DNA of 64,000 nucleotides from Parabacteroides sp900760525 (GTDB lineage Bacteria; Bacteroidota; Bacteroidia; Bacteroidales; Tannerellaceae): NCBI RefSeq assembly GCF_049860805.1, contig NZ_CP187555.1:1-64000 (forward strand). Reading direction: 5' to 3'. The notes beneath the pieces were generated by a model, which worked only from the letters and a program-made list of their open reading frames with translations, made no database searches and was not told the DNA's origin. Made by a program: the position numbers and the translations under genes. Of the stretch, positions 34,361 through 43,456 are shown piece by piece (position 1 is the first letter of the stretch; each line of letters opens with the position of its first letter).

Positions 34361-34690
34361 TTAGAACAGGATATCTACCTCCATATTGCTGATCCATTCC
34401 ACCGGACGGCCTGCCACCTTGTTGCAACTGACGGCAAACTTCAATGGCAGGATGATCCCCAGCGGGATACGCAGACAGCCCGGCATATTGAAGTTGTGCA
34501 CGCCGATCAGCGAACCTAACTGTATTCCCAGCGAAGGAGCCACCATGAAACGCGTCTCTGCGTTCGAACGGTGTCACGGTTGCCAACTTGACCGGCCGTG
34601 GTCCGGTTTCTTCAGGAGCCGGTTGCCGGCATCCGCCGAGAAAGGAAATTCATTTCTGCATTGGCGGTCGGTAGCCCGGCTATCCTGACG
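34361..34690 (-). pseudogene. Remnant of an outer-membrane barrel gene
   Basis: The minus-strand frame 34546-34361 reads MVAPSLGIQLGSLIGVHNF then continues to VEWISNMEVDILF and a stop, which looks like the last strands of an outer-membrane barrel ending in Phe. Upstream, weak coding-like segments appear in other frames broken by stops (VTENITVRIAGLP near 34690). There is no start. A half copy of the GAGACG palindrome (CGCGTCTCTGCG) lies at 34551-34562. It occupies the 425-bp gap between proA and argF'. Confidence 0.5.
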
Positions 34691-34725
34691 GTGATATTCT
34701 CCGTTACGTCGTGGATGATCTGGCA

Positions 34726-35970
34726 CTACTTTCGTATCTGCCCGTCTCCTTCGATAATGTACTTGTAGGTCGTCAGTTCCGGCAGAGCCATCGGGCCGCG
34801 GGCGTGGAGCTTTTGTGTGCTGATACCTATTTCTGCTCCGAAACCGAACTGTGCCCCGTCGGTGAAAGCCGTAGATACATTGGCGTAGACGCAGGCGGCA
34901 TCGACCAGTTGCTGGAATCGGCGGATGGCTTCCGTTGATTCGCTGACGATGCTTTCGCTGTGTTTCGAGCTGTAGCGGGCGATATGTTGCAGGGCTTCAT
35001 CCAAAGAGGAGACCGTGCGGACCGCCATCTTGTAGTCTAAGAACTCGGTGCCGAAGCTGTCTGCCGTAGCGGGCTGGAGCAAAGCGGCGGGATAGCTGCC
35101 CGACAGGGCGGCAAAGGCGGGTTCGTCGGCATAGATAACGACGTTGCTTCCTGACAGTTTGCCGCACAGATAAGGCAGGTCGTCCAACCGGTCGCGATGG
35201 ACGATCAGGCAGTCTAAGGCGTTGCAGACGCTGACGCGGCGTGTCTTGGCATTGTTGACGATCTCGCGTCCTTTCTCTTTGTCGCCGTCCTTGTCGAAAT
35301 AGGTGTGGCAGATGCCGGCGCCCGTCTCGATGACCGGCACGCGGGCATGGTCGCGGACGAAATTGATCAGCGAACTGCTGCCCCGGGGAATGATAAGGTC
35401 CACTAAGCCGACGGCGTTCAGCAGTTCGGTCGTCGCTTCGCGGTCGGGCGGCAGGAGCGTGCAGACGGCGGGATCGACTCCTTGTTTCGCCAGTACGTCG
35501 TGGATGATCGCCACTAAGGCGCGGTTGGAGCTGTCGGCATCCGAACCGCCTTTCAGCACGCAGGCGTTCCCGCTCTTGAAGCAGAGGGAGAAGACGTCGA
35601 AAGTGACGTTCGGGCGCGCTTCGTAGATGACGCCGATCACGCCGAAGGGAACAGTCACTTTCCGGATCACCATGCCGTTCGGGCGTATCGTTTCGCTTAA
35701 CAGTTTCCCAAGCGGCGACGGTAGGGAGGCGACGTTTTTCATGTCTCCGGCAATGCCTGCGAGGCGTTCTTCCGTCAGTCTCAGGCGGTCGTATTTCGGA
35801 TTCGCAGGGTCCATGCGCTGCAAGTCTTCTGCGTTGGCAGCCAGGACTTCCGCTTGGCGCGACAGCAAAGCCGAAGCCGTGTCGGTGAGGATGCGGTTGA
35901 TGATGGCATCGTCCAGCGTGACTAACTGGCGCGAAGCGGCGAGGGTTTGTTGCAGTAATTCGTTTATCAT
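34726..35970 (-). CDS. proA: Glutamate-5-semialdehyde dehydrogenase
   Basis: Second step of proline synthesis: reduces gamma-glutamyl phosphate to the semialdehyde with NADPH. 414 residues with VPFGVIGVIYEARPNVT near 115, GNACVLKGGSDA, and the catalytic Cys in SVCNALDCLI near 250. ATG 35970 (MINELLQQTL) was chosen over an upstream in-frame ATG at 36027, which would overlap the 138-codon gene. It is the last gene of the ligase-proB-membrane protein-proA unit. Confidence 0.95.
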   Translation of the reverse strand: MINELLQQTLAASRQLVTLDDAIINRILTDTASALLSRQAEVLAANAEDLQRMDPANPKYDRLRLTEERLAGIAGDMKNVASLPSPLGKLLSETIRPNGMVIRKVTVPFGVIGVIYEARPNVTFDVFSLCFKSGNACVLKGGSDADSSNRALVAIIHDVLAKQGVDPAVCTLLPPDREATTELLNAVGLVDLIIPRGSSSLINFVRDHARVPVIETGAGICHTYFDKDGDKEKGREIVNNAKTRRVSVCNALDCLIVHRDRLDDLPYLCGKLSGSNVVIYADEPAFAALSGSYPAALLQPATADSFGTEFLDYKMAVRTVSSLDEALQHIARYSSKHSESIVSESTEAIRRFQQLVDAACVYANVSTAFTDGAQFGFGAEIGISTQKLHARGPMALPELTTYKYIIEGDGQIRK

Positions 35971-35986
35971 GGTCGTATGCTCCTTG

Positions 35987-36403
35987 TTACTTTTCGTAGC
36001 TCTGTATATATTTCGGATGGACGGCATCCTTCCCTAACACTAAGCAAAGCCCGATGACGAAGCTCACGCCCCAGTTGATAAGCTGGCCGCTACCTAACGG
36101 ATGTCCGAACAGGAGGAAGCCGTTGACAAGGCCGCTCGCCAGGAAGAGCAGGAGGCTCGCCCAGCAGAATGCGTAGTTCGATACAAGCCTGCGTATCGTC
36201 AGGCTGACGGCGGAGATGACAAGCAGGAGACATACCGCAATCAGGCTGTAGGCTGCTATTTTCAACTCGGCAGGCGAAGCTGTGACGGGTAGTCCCAAGT
36301 TCACTTTATCCCCGTGTGTCAGGAGAGTGACGCCTCCCATGCCTCTAAGTAGTCCAACTACAATCATCAGGACTGATGCGAATGATAACCAATACTTCTT
36401 CAT
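35987..36403 (-). CDS. Four-helix membrane protein between proB and proA
   Basis: A 138-residue protein with four hydrophobic segments (about 5-27, 48-68, 78-97 and 106-122). It is not recognised. It sits 16 bp after proB and 16 bp before proA, so it is almost certainly co-transcribed with them. It resembles small DUF-type integral membrane proteins; no role in proline synthesis can be claimed from position alone. Confidence 0.75.
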   Translation of the reverse strand: MKKYWLSFASVLMIVVGLLRGMGGVTLLTHGDKVNLGLPVTASPAELKIAAYSLIAVCLLLVISAVSLTIRRLVSNYAFCWASLLLFLASGLVNGFLLFGHPLGSGQLINWGVSFVIGLCLVLGKDAVHPKYIQSYEK

Positions 36404-36418
36404 ACTCTCTTCTATTTA

Positions 36419-37492
36419 TTAATCCAGATACAAATAATCGTAATGTACCAACGGCTTCTTATCCCGGCTACCGATCAGTTCCCGTGCTTCCGTACTGTCG
36501 TAACCTGCGCATCCGACGCCTAACTGGGTGCCTTCCTCGTTGATGATCTTGACGATGTCGTCTTTCTCGAAGTCGCCTATGATCCGGGTCACGCCGACCA
36601 ACAGGATACTGGTTGCCTTTGGGCCTAACAACGCCTCTTCCGCCCCCCCGTTGATGTGTATCTCGCCTTTGGCAAAGCCTTCGGAGTGGGCGATCCACTT
36701 CTTCACGCTACTGACAGGTCTGGCGGACGGGATGAAGCGCGTGCAGACAGTCCGGCTGTCTTTTGCGAGCAAGTCCGTCAGGATGTTGTCTTTCTTGCCG
36801 TTGGCGATGATGACCGTGATGCCTTCGTCTGCCACCTTCTGTGCAATGCTGCATTTGGTTAGCATACCGCCGCGGCCGAACGAGGACTTGCTGGCTTGCA
36901 CATATTCCGATAAGTCTTCCTTGCCTCCGTCTATTTCGCGGATGACCGTGGAGGACGGGTCGGACGGGTTGCCGTTATAGATTCCGTCGATGTTGCTCAG
37001 GATAATCAAGGCATCCATTCCCATCATGGTGGCGATCAGCCCGGATAGCTCGTCGTTGTCCGTGAACATCAATTCTGTAACCGATATCGTGTCGTTTTCG
37101 TTCACGATGGGAATCACTTTATTTTCGAGCATTACCTCCATGCAGTGTTTCTGGTTGAGGTAATGCGTGCGGCTGCCGAAGTTCTCCTTTGTGGTGAGCA
37201 CCTGACCACAGGTCATACCATGTTCACGGAACAGCTCGTAATACCGGTTGATCAGTTTGGCTTGCCCGACAGCGGAATACAACTGGCGGGCGGAGACGGA
37301 GTCTAACTTTTTGCCGGCCTTTATCTCGCTGCGTCCCGAAGCGACCGCACCGGAGGAGATGAGGACGACCTCCACACCTTTGCGGTGCAGCTCGGCCACC
37401 TGATCCACTAAGGCGGACATCCGGGTAATATCCAACGTGCCATCCTTGCGGGTGAGCACGTTGCTACCTATCTTTACGGCAATACGTTTCAT
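36419..37492 (-). CDS. proB: Glutamate 5-kinase
   Basis: First, committed step of proline synthesis: phosphorylates glutamate. 357 residues, amino acid kinase domain first (VKIGSNVLTRKDG, LISSGAVASGR, VNENDTISV and FGRGGMLTKC), then a C-terminal PUA domain (from about 275). Its ATG overlaps the end of the upstream acyl-CoA synthetase gene by 4 bp. The feedback-binding residues look family-like, so proline inhibition is likely. Confidence 0.95.
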   Translation of the reverse strand: MKRIAVKIGSNVLTRKDGTLDITRMSALVDQVAELHRKGVEVVLISSGAVASGRSEIKAGKKLDSVSARQLYSAVGQAKLINRYYELFREHGMTCGQVLTTKENFGSRTHYLNQKHCMEVMLENKVIPIVNENDTISVTELMFTDNDELSGLIATMMGMDALIILSNIDGIYNGNPSDPSSTVIREIDGGKEDLSEYVQASKSSFGRGGMLTKCSIAQKVADEGITVIIANGKKDNILTDLLAKDSRTVCTRFIPSARPVSSVKKWIAHSEGFAKGEIHINGGAEEALLGPKATSILLVGVTRIIGDFEKDDIVKIINEEGTQLGVGCAGYDSTEARELIGSRDKKPLVHYDYLYLD

Positions 37493-39144
37493 TTCTTGTC
37501 TTTATCTCGGATCTCGACACGACGTATCTTGCCGCTGATCGTCTTCGGTAGTTCGTCTACGAACTCGACGACACGCGGGTATTTGTACGGGGCCGTCACC
37601 TTTTTGACATGGTCCTGCAATTCCTTGATCAGGGCGTCGCCGGCTTTATCCTTGTAGTCTTTCGCCAGGACAATAGTCGCTTTTACCACCTGTCCGCGGA
37701 TTTCGTCGGGAACACCTGTGATGGCACATTCGACGACCGCCGGGTGTGTCATCAGGGCGCTTTCCACTTCGAACGGGCCGATGCGGTAGCCGGAACTCTT
37801 GATCACATCGTCGGCACGGCCTACGAACCAGAGGTAGCCGTCTTCGTCACGCCAGGCGACATCGCCGGTGTAATACAGTCCGTCGTGCCATGCTTCGTGT
37901 GTACGTTCGGCATCCCGGTAATATTCTTTGAAGAGGCCGATCGGTTTGCCGTTTGTCGTGTGGATCACGATCTGTCCCTGTTCGCCGTCTTCCGCACGTG
38001 AACCGTCCGGGCGCAGCAGGTCTACATCGTACTGCGGATTGGGGACGCCCATCGAACCGGGCTTCGGTTCCATCCACGGGAAAGTGGCGACGGTCAGGGT
38101 CGTTTCCGTTTGCCCGAAACCTTCCATCAGCTTGATGCCGGTCAGTTTGTAGAACGTGTCGAATACGGCAGGGTTCAAGGCTTCACCGGCAATGGTGCAG
38201 TATTGGAGGGACGACAGGTCGTATTTCGTCAGGTCTTCGCGTATCAGGAAACGGAAGATCGTCGGAGGTGCGCACAACGACGTGATGTGGTAGTCCTGTA
38301 TCATCTGCAACATATCGGCAGGCGTGAACTTCTCGTGGTCGTACACGAATACGGTCGCTCCCGCAATCCACTGTCCGTAGAGTTTTCCCCATACGGCTTT
38401 CCCCCAGCCGGTATCGGCGATAGTCAGGTGGAGGCTGTCTTTATGCAGGTTGTGCCAGAAACTTCCTGTCACGATATGCCCCAGCGGGTAGGTGAAATCG
38501 TGTGCAACCATCTTCGGGTTGCCGGTGGTGCCGGAAGTGAAATACATCAGTGATATGTCGTCGTTGCTGTTCGGATGTTCCGGACGTACGAACGGAGCTG
38601 CGCTTTCAAGGCCTTTGTGGAAATCCTCGAACCCTTCGGGAATTTCGGGGCCAACCGAAACGACGCTCTTTATAGAAGGTGAGTCGGGCAACGAGTCGAT
38701 GATGTGCTTGGTGATCACTTCTTCGCCGGCACAGACGATCATCTTGATATCGGCGGCGTTTGCACGGTAGACGATGTCTTTCTTCGTCAGCAGGTGGGTG
38801 GCCGGGATCACTACCGCTCCCAATTTATGCAGTGCAATGATCGAGAACCAGAACTCATAACGGCGTTTCAATATCAGCATGACCATATCGCCGTGGCCGA
38901 TCCCCAGCGACTGGAAATAGGCGGCTGTCCGGTCGGTATATTTCTTCAGGTCGGCAAAGGTAAAGTCGATATGTTCTCCCTGGTCGTTTGTCCAGCACAG
39001 CGCTTTCTTATCGGGCTCTTCTTCCGCCCATGCATCTACTACGTCATATCCGAAGTTGAAGTTCTCCGGAACTTTTATCTTGAAATTCTTTATAAAATCT
39101 TCCTGCGACTCAAAGGTCGTTTTGTCTATGAATCTTTCTAACAT
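37489..39144 (-). CDS. AMP-dependent acyl-CoA synthetase (acetyl- or medium-chain type)
   Basis: Adenylates a carboxylic acid and forms its CoA thioester. 551 residues with YFTSGTTGNPKMVAHD near 200, GFGQTETTL near 340, YTGDVAWRDEDGYLWF near 415, and the catalytic C-terminal lysine in ISGKIRRVEIR. The 4-bp overlap with proB means translational coupling to proline synthesis. The upstream XRE-cupin gene is a frequent partner of such ligases in Bacteroidetes and may control it. The substrate is not readable from the sequence. Confidence 0.9.
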   Translation of the reverse strand: MLERFIDKTTFESQEDFIKNFKIKVPENFNFGYDVVDAWAEEEPDKKALCWTNDQGEHIDFTFADLKKYTDRTAAYFQSLGIGHGDMVMLILKRRYEFWFSIIALHKLGAVVIPATHLLTKKDIVYRANAADIKMIVCAGEEVITKHIIDSLPDSPSIKSVVSVGPEIPEGFEDFHKGLESAAPFVRPEHPNSNDDISLMYFTSGTTGNPKMVAHDFTYPLGHIVTGSFWHNLHKDSLHLTIADTGWGKAVWGKLYGQWIAGATVFVYDHEKFTPADMLQMIQDYHITSLCAPPTIFRFLIREDLTKYDLSSLQYCTIAGEALNPAVFDTFYKLTGIKLMEGFGQTETTLTVATFPWMEPKPGSMGVPNPQYDVDLLRPDGSRAEDGEQGQIVIHTTNGKPIGLFKEYYRDAERTHEAWHDGLYYTGDVAWRDEDGYLWFVGRADDVIKSSGYRIGPFEVESALMTHPAVVECAITGVPDEIRGQVVKATIVLAKDYKDKAGDALIKELQDHVKKVTAPYKYPRVVEFVDELPKTISGKIRRVEIRDKDKK

Positions 39145-39156
39145 GATGGTAATTGT

Positions 39157-39198
39157 GAATTATGAATGATGAATTATGAATGATGAATCATAAATCAT
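39157..39198. repeat. GAATNAT heptanucleotide repeat
   Basis: Six 7-bp units: GAATTAT, GAATGAT, GAATTAT, GAATGAT, GAATCAT and AAATCAT. The tract fills the gap between the XRE-cupin stop and the ligase ATG. Confidence 0.9.
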
Positions 39199-39752
39199 CA
39201 CAGTATTATTGCCAGAAAACTGACCTTTTCTCCGTCGAGCGCTTTCATTCCGTGCGGCAGTTCGGAGTTGAAATAGATACTGTCGCCTTCTTCCAGTATC
39301 AGTTCTTTATTGTTGATTTGTAACAGCATGCGGCCTTTCAGTACCATATTATACTCTTGTCCGGGATGCGAGTTCAGGTAAATCGGTGTTTCGTCCGGAG
39401 TCGGATGGACGGTAACCATGAACGGGTCTGCTTTGCGTCCGGCAAAACCGGCGGCAAGCGACTGGTATTTATAGGCTTTGGTCCGTTCCACGGCAATACC
39501 TTTTCCCTTACGGGTAATAAAGTAGCTACTCATCTTTGGTTCGTCACCGAACATCAGCGTCGTCAGCTCTACACCGTAAGCCTGCGAAATCTGATGCAAT
39601 ACACTTACTGAAATATCTACAGTACCGCTTTCCAGCTTCATATACTGTTCGGGAGTCAGGTTGCAAACCCCGGCCATTTCTTCAGGTGTGATTTCCAATG
39701 CATCCCGAAGTCCGGCCAAACGCTCCGCAATTTGTTTTATCTGTTCGTTCAT
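39198..39752 (-). CDS. XRE-family transcription regulator with C-terminal cupin
   Basis: A 184-residue regulator. The N-terminal helix-turn-helix (about 5-65: LRDALEITPEEMAGVCNLTPEQYMKLESG) is followed by a cupin (about 105-180) with PIYLNSHPGQEYNMVLKG and YFNSELPHG, a small-molecule-sensing fold. It lies directly upstream of the acyl-CoA synthetase on the same strand and is probably its local regulator. A -7-like TATCTTTG lies at 39782-39789 on the minus strand. Confidence 0.9.
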   Translation of the reverse strand: MNEQIKQIAERLAGLRDALEITPEEMAGVCNLTPEQYMKLESGTVDISVSVLHQISQAYGVELTTLMFGDEPKMSSYFITRKGKGIAVERTKAYKYQSLAAGFAGRKADPFMVTVHPTPDETPIYLNSHPGQEYNMVLKGRMLLQINNKELILEEGDSIYFNSELPHGMKALDGEKVSFLAIIL

Positions 39753-39883
39753 CTCCGTTGATTATTATATTTATGATGCGCCAAAGATAGGAATAAAAAG
39801 CAAAATGTCTAAGAAAAGAAGAATGTAATGTTATTTAGTTATTTGGAGGAGGAGGGGTGGGGTATGTTTTAAAGGTATTTACA

Positions 39884-39993
39884 GTTTCCTATAGGAGAAA
39901 CGCCCGTTTCCCCGGCAGGAAATTCCCGTTTCCTGCGGAGGAAATTCCCGTTCCCCGCAAGGGGAACGGGCGTTTCTTCCGGTAGGAAACGGT
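39884..39993. repeat. 22-bp hairpin array, five units
   Basis: Units begin at 39884, 39906, 39928, 39950 and 39972 (exactly 22 bp). Each is a hairpin: most pair TTTCC with GGAAA around loops that differ (such as CCGGCA or TGCGGA), while the fourth is GTTCCCC-gcaa-GGGGAAC, a coordinated change on both sides of the stem. It sits in the 293-bp gap between the XRE-cupin and ferredoxin genes. Confidence 0.85.
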
Positions 39994-40045
39994 AGGTTGC
40001 TGAATGATAGTTTATTAAATTTAGCGGAATCGTGCGAGAAAATAC

Positions 40046-40234
40046 TTAATCGTATTTGATGACGCTAACCGGGCAACTTTCGGCAGCTTCTTTTATTCCT
40101 TCTTCATAATCATTGAAGTTTACTCCTTCATTTACACGTGAGCGGTCTGTAACCTGGAATACTTCAGGACAAATGCCTTCGCATGTACCGCAAGCGATAC
40201 AATCTTCTTCTATCCAAACACTCTTTATAGCCAT
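40046..40234 (-). CDS. Single-cluster 4Fe-4S ferredoxin
   Basis: A 62-residue soluble electron carrier with one 4Fe-4S cluster: CIACGTCEGIC near the N-terminus and a fourth Cys in ESCPVSVI. Acidic overall. It could pass electrons to or from the group B hydrogenase or other reductases, but its partner cannot be told from the sequence. It is monocistronic. Confidence 0.9.
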   Translation of the reverse strand: MAIKSVWIEEDCIACGTCEGICPEVFQVTDRSRVNEGVNFNDYEEGIKEAAESCPVSVIKYD

Positions 40235-40431
40235 ATCTTTTACATTTAAGATGATTAATATGTTAAGATAACAGCCCTATGGCTTGAATTGTTGATGTTG
40301 GACGGAAATATCCTGACGTTTTGATTTAAATTTAATTTAACGCTTCTGTCTCTTCTTTTAAAAAATTATTGATTATGTTTACGGCGCTGAAATAATCAGT
40401 CTTTGAACACTTAATAAATTTAAGATATACT

Positions 40432-42063
40432 ATGGACAACGCACTTTTTAGTTTTCCCAAGCCTATCAATGAGCCGGTAAAAGCATACGCTCCCGGTTCA
40501 AGTGAAAAATCATCCTTGAAAAAGGCTCTTGCACAGCTTTCTTCTGAAGAATGGGATATCCCATTGGTTATCGGAGGTAAAGAAATCCGTACGGGTAATA
40601 CCGGTAAAGTCGTGATGCCGCATGATCACCATCATGTATTGGCCACCTATCATAAAGCAGGAGAGAAAGAGGTGCAAATGGCTATCGATGCTGCCATGAA
40701 GGCGCATAAGGAATGGTCCGAACTCCCGTGGGTAGAACGCGCTTCGGTCATGTTGCGTGTAGCAGAATTGCTTTCCACCAAATATCGTTATATGTTGAAT
40801 GCATCCGTTATGTTGGGACAGAGCAAGAATCCGTTCCAGGCTGAGATCGATGCACCTTGCGAATTGATCGACTTCCTTCGTTTCAGTACCTTCTATGCCA
40901 GCCAGATATATGCTGATCAGCCCTATTCGGAAACAGGTATCCTGAACCGGATGGAATACCGTGCTTTGGAAGGGTTTGTGTTCTCGCTCACGCCGTTCAA
41001 CTTTACTTCTATCGCTTCCAATCTGAACATGGGTCCCGCTATGATGGGGAATGTGGCAGTCTGGAAACCGTCGACAACAGCTATCCATTCCAACTACTTC
41101 CTGATGAAAGTATTCCAGGAAGCCGGCTTGCCTGACGGCGTTGTCAACTTTATTCCGGGACAGGGAAGCGTGATCGGCAAGGTCGTAACAGCCAGCCGTG
41201 ACTTAGGTGGTTTCCATTTCACCGGTTCAACTTCTACATTTAATACGTTGTGGCGCCAGATCGGTGAGAATCTGGGACATTATAAATCGTACCCGAAGAT
41301 TGTCGGCGAGACAGGTGGCAAGAACTTTATCTTCGTTCATCCTTCTGCTCCGGCTTTGGATGTCGCAACGGCCATCGTTCGTGGTGCATTTGAATATCAG
41401 GGACAGAAATGTTCGGCTGGTTCACGTGCCTATATCCCTGCTTCACTCTGGAAAGAAGTGAAGGATTATGTCGGCGATATGCTGAAAGAAATCAAAATGG
41501 GAGATGTCCAGGACTTCACGAACTTTGTCAATGCGGTTATCGATGAAGCATCGTTCGACAACATCATGAGTTATATCAACTATGCAAAACAGTCTCCGGA
41601 TGCAGAAATCGTTTTCGGTGGAAACGGTGACAAGTCTGTGGGTTACTTTGTCGAACCGACTGTTATCCAGACTACGGACCCGATGTTCAAGAGTATGGTG
41701 GAAGAAATCTTCGGTCCGGTTATCACGATCTACGTTTATGATGATAATAAATACGAAGAGACACTCGAACTTTGCGACCGCACATCTCCGTACGGTTTGA
41801 CCGGTTCTATTTTTGCACGCGACCGTTATGCGATCGATCTGGCATTCAATAAACTGCGTTATGCTGCGGGTAACTTCTATATCAACGATAAACCGACCGG
41901 TGCTGTTATAGCCCAGCAGCCGTTTGGCGGCTCGCGTGCTTCCGGTACGAATGATAAGGCCGGCGGACCGTTGAACCTGATTCGCTGGACGAATGCCCGT
42001 TGTATCAAGGAGGCGTTAGTTTCGCCGACAAGCTATGGTTATCCGTTTCTTGGAGAAAAGTAA
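40432..42063 (+). CDS. pruA: L-glutamate gamma-semialdehyde (pyrroline-5-carboxylate) dehydrogenase
   Basis: Second step of proline breakdown: oxidises glutamate semialdehyde to glutamate with NAD+. 543 residues, aldehyde dehydrogenase fold with KIVGETGGKNF (catalytic-pocket Glu, near 305) and the nucleophile in YQGQKCSAGSRAYIP (near 328). The length and sequence fit the standalone PruA/RocA form rather than bifunctional PutA. The proline dehydrogenase gene follows and is probably co-regulated. Confidence 0.94.
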   Translation: MDNALFSFPKPINEPVKAYAPGSSEKSSLKKALAQLSSEEWDIPLVIGGKEIRTGNTGKVVMPHDHHHVLATYHKAGEKEVQMAIDAAMKAHKEWSELPWVERASVMLRVAELLSTKYRYMLNASVMLGQSKNPFQAEIDAPCELIDFLRFSTFYASQIYADQPYSETGILNRMEYRALEGFVFSLTPFNFTSIASNLNMGPAMMGNVAVWKPSTTAIHSNYFLMKVFQEAGLPDGVVNFIPGQGSVIGKVVTASRDLGGFHFTGSTSTFNTLWRQIGENLGHYKSYPKIVGETGGKNFIFVHPSAPALDVATAIVRGAFEYQGQKCSAGSRAYIPASLWKEVKDYVGDMLKEIKMGDVQDFTNFVNAVIDEASFDNIMSYINYAKQSPDAEIVFGGNGDKSVGYFVEPTVIQTTDPMFKSMVEEIFGPVITIYVYDDNKYEETLELCDRTSPYGLTGSIFARDRYAIDLAFNKLRYAAGNFYINDKPTGAVIAQQPFGGSRASGTNDKAGGPLNLIRWTNARCIKEALVSPTSYGYPFLGEK

Positions 42064-42073
42064 TTAATTAAAT

Positions 42074-42171
42074 AATGAGCCGATAATTAGAATGTGCCAA
42101 TATGCCAATGAAAGAGTCTCTCTTATGAATTGGTGATTGGCACATTTTGTAAAACGGCATGCCGGCTCATT
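42074..42171. terminator. Two-tier hairpin between pruA and the proline dehydrogenase gene
   Basis: An outer stem AATGAGCCG (42074-42082) with CGGCTCATT (42163-42171), and an inner stem AATGTGCCAAT (42091) with ATTGGCACATT (42136). It may terminate or attenuate read-through between the two proline-degradation genes. Confidence 0.6.
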
Positions 42172-42208
42172 CTTTATATATGTTGACTGTCAACTAATAT
42201 CAAATACC

Positions 42209-43384
42209 ATGTTAGATTTTAATAATACCGAAATTGCTTTCTCTGCCAAATCGCAGTCTGAGCTGAAAAATGCTTATTTGCTGTTCAATACAATTAAGTA
42301 TCCGTGGCTGGTGAAATGTGCCAGCGTAGCAAGTAATATTGCTTTGAATATCCATTTTCCGTTGGGGTGGGCTGTCAAGCCGACCTTGTATAAACAATTT
42401 GTCGGAGGTGAAACTTTGCAGGACTGTTCAAAAGCAATCGATCACCTGCGGAAGTTCAATGTGCGCTCCACCCTCGACTTCTCTGCCGAAGGCGAGCAAA
42501 CGCCCGAAGGAATACAGGCAACTTTTGAGGAGACCATGCGTTCGATTGATTTTGCAAAGGGAAATGATAATCTGGCTTATGCCGTATTCAAACCTTCCAC
42601 GATCATAACAGACGAACTTCTTGCCAAGGCTTCGGAAAAGCATGAGGAACTGACCATCGAAGAAGTAAGGGCGTATCGTGAATTCAAAGAACGCTTTATG
42701 GCTTTTTGCCAGCGTGCTTACGACAACGATGTGCGCCTGATTGTGGATGCGGAAGACTATTGTTTCCAGGATGCACTCGATGCCCTGACCGACGAGGCCA
42801 TGCGTAAATACAATAAGAAACGCGCAATCGTATTTGCTACCTTGCAGATGTATCGCCATGACCGTATGCCGTACCTGCGCCGTATCTTGGATGATGCGAA
42901 AGAGAAAGGATATATTGCCGGTGTGAAATTCGTACGTGGTGCTTATATGGAAGCCGAACGTGCCCGGGCAGCCGCTTTGGGATATCCCGACCCGATCTGC
43001 AAGGACAAGCAGGCGACGGATGAGAACTATGACGCGGCAGTCCGTTTCACCATGGATCATCTCGAACATTTCGAAATGTTTATGGGAACGCATAACGAAG
43101 AGAGCAACTATAAACTGGCCAAGCTGATCGATGAAAAAGGCTTGAAGCGCGACGATCCCCGCATCTTTTTCGCCCAGCTATTGGGAATGAGCGATAATAT
43201 CTCTTTTAACCTGGCCCATGAAGGTTATAACGTGACCAAATATGTGCCGTATGCCAAAGTGCGGGATGTTTTGCCTTATCTGATCCGCCGTGCCGAAGAA
43301 AACACTTCGGTTGCCGGACAAACCAGCCGTGAACTTCGTATGCTGAAGGCGGAACTGGACCGTCGGAAAGCTATGAAGAAATAG
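42209..43384 (+). CDS. Proline dehydrogenase
   Basis: First step of proline breakdown: FAD-dependent oxidation of proline to pyrroline-5-carboxylate, with electrons passing to quinone. 391 residues, TIM-barrel ProDH with IVDAEDYCFQD near 185, ATLQMYRHDRMPYL near 215, VKFVRGAYMEAER near 245, and the C-terminal LIRRAEENTSV motif that contacts substrate and flavin. ATG 42209 (MLDFNNTEIAF) was chosen over an in-frame start at 42137 inside the upstream hairpin region. It faces proC across a shared terminator. Confidence 0.93.
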   Translation: MLDFNNTEIAFSAKSQSELKNAYLLFNTIKYPWLVKCASVASNIALNIHFPLGWAVKPTLYKQFVGGETLQDCSKAIDHLRKFNVRSTLDFSAEGEQTPEGIQATFEETMRSIDFAKGNDNLAYAVFKPSTIITDELLAKASEKHEELTIEEVRAYREFKERFMAFCQRAYDNDVRLIVDAEDYCFQDALDALTDEAMRKYNKKRAIVFATLQMYRHDRMPYLRRILDDAKEKGYIAGVKFVRGAYMEAERARAAALGYPDPICKDKQATDENYDAAVRFTMDHLEHFEMFMGTHNEESNYKLAKLIDEKGLKRDDPRIFFAQLLGMSDNISFNLAHEGYNVTKYVPYAKVRDVLPYLIRRAEENTSVAGQTSRELRMLKAELDRRKAMKK

Positions 43385-43398
43385 CAGTTTGAACCTCC

Positions 43399-43456
43399 AA
43401 TAATGATATACCTGTTACTTTTGGATCAAGCCAAAAGTAACAGGTATATCATTATT
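43399..43456. terminator. Long bidirectional terminator shared by the proline dehydrogenase gene and proC
   Basis: A perfect 26-bp inverted repeat (43399-43424 and 43431-43456) with a 6-base loop. It includes the proC stop codon at 43452-43454. Confidence 0.9.

Noticed and set aside
39884..39993. CRISPR array
   Set aside because: Units are contiguous 22-bp hairpins without separate spacers, and there are no cas genes. The same applies to the other arrays.
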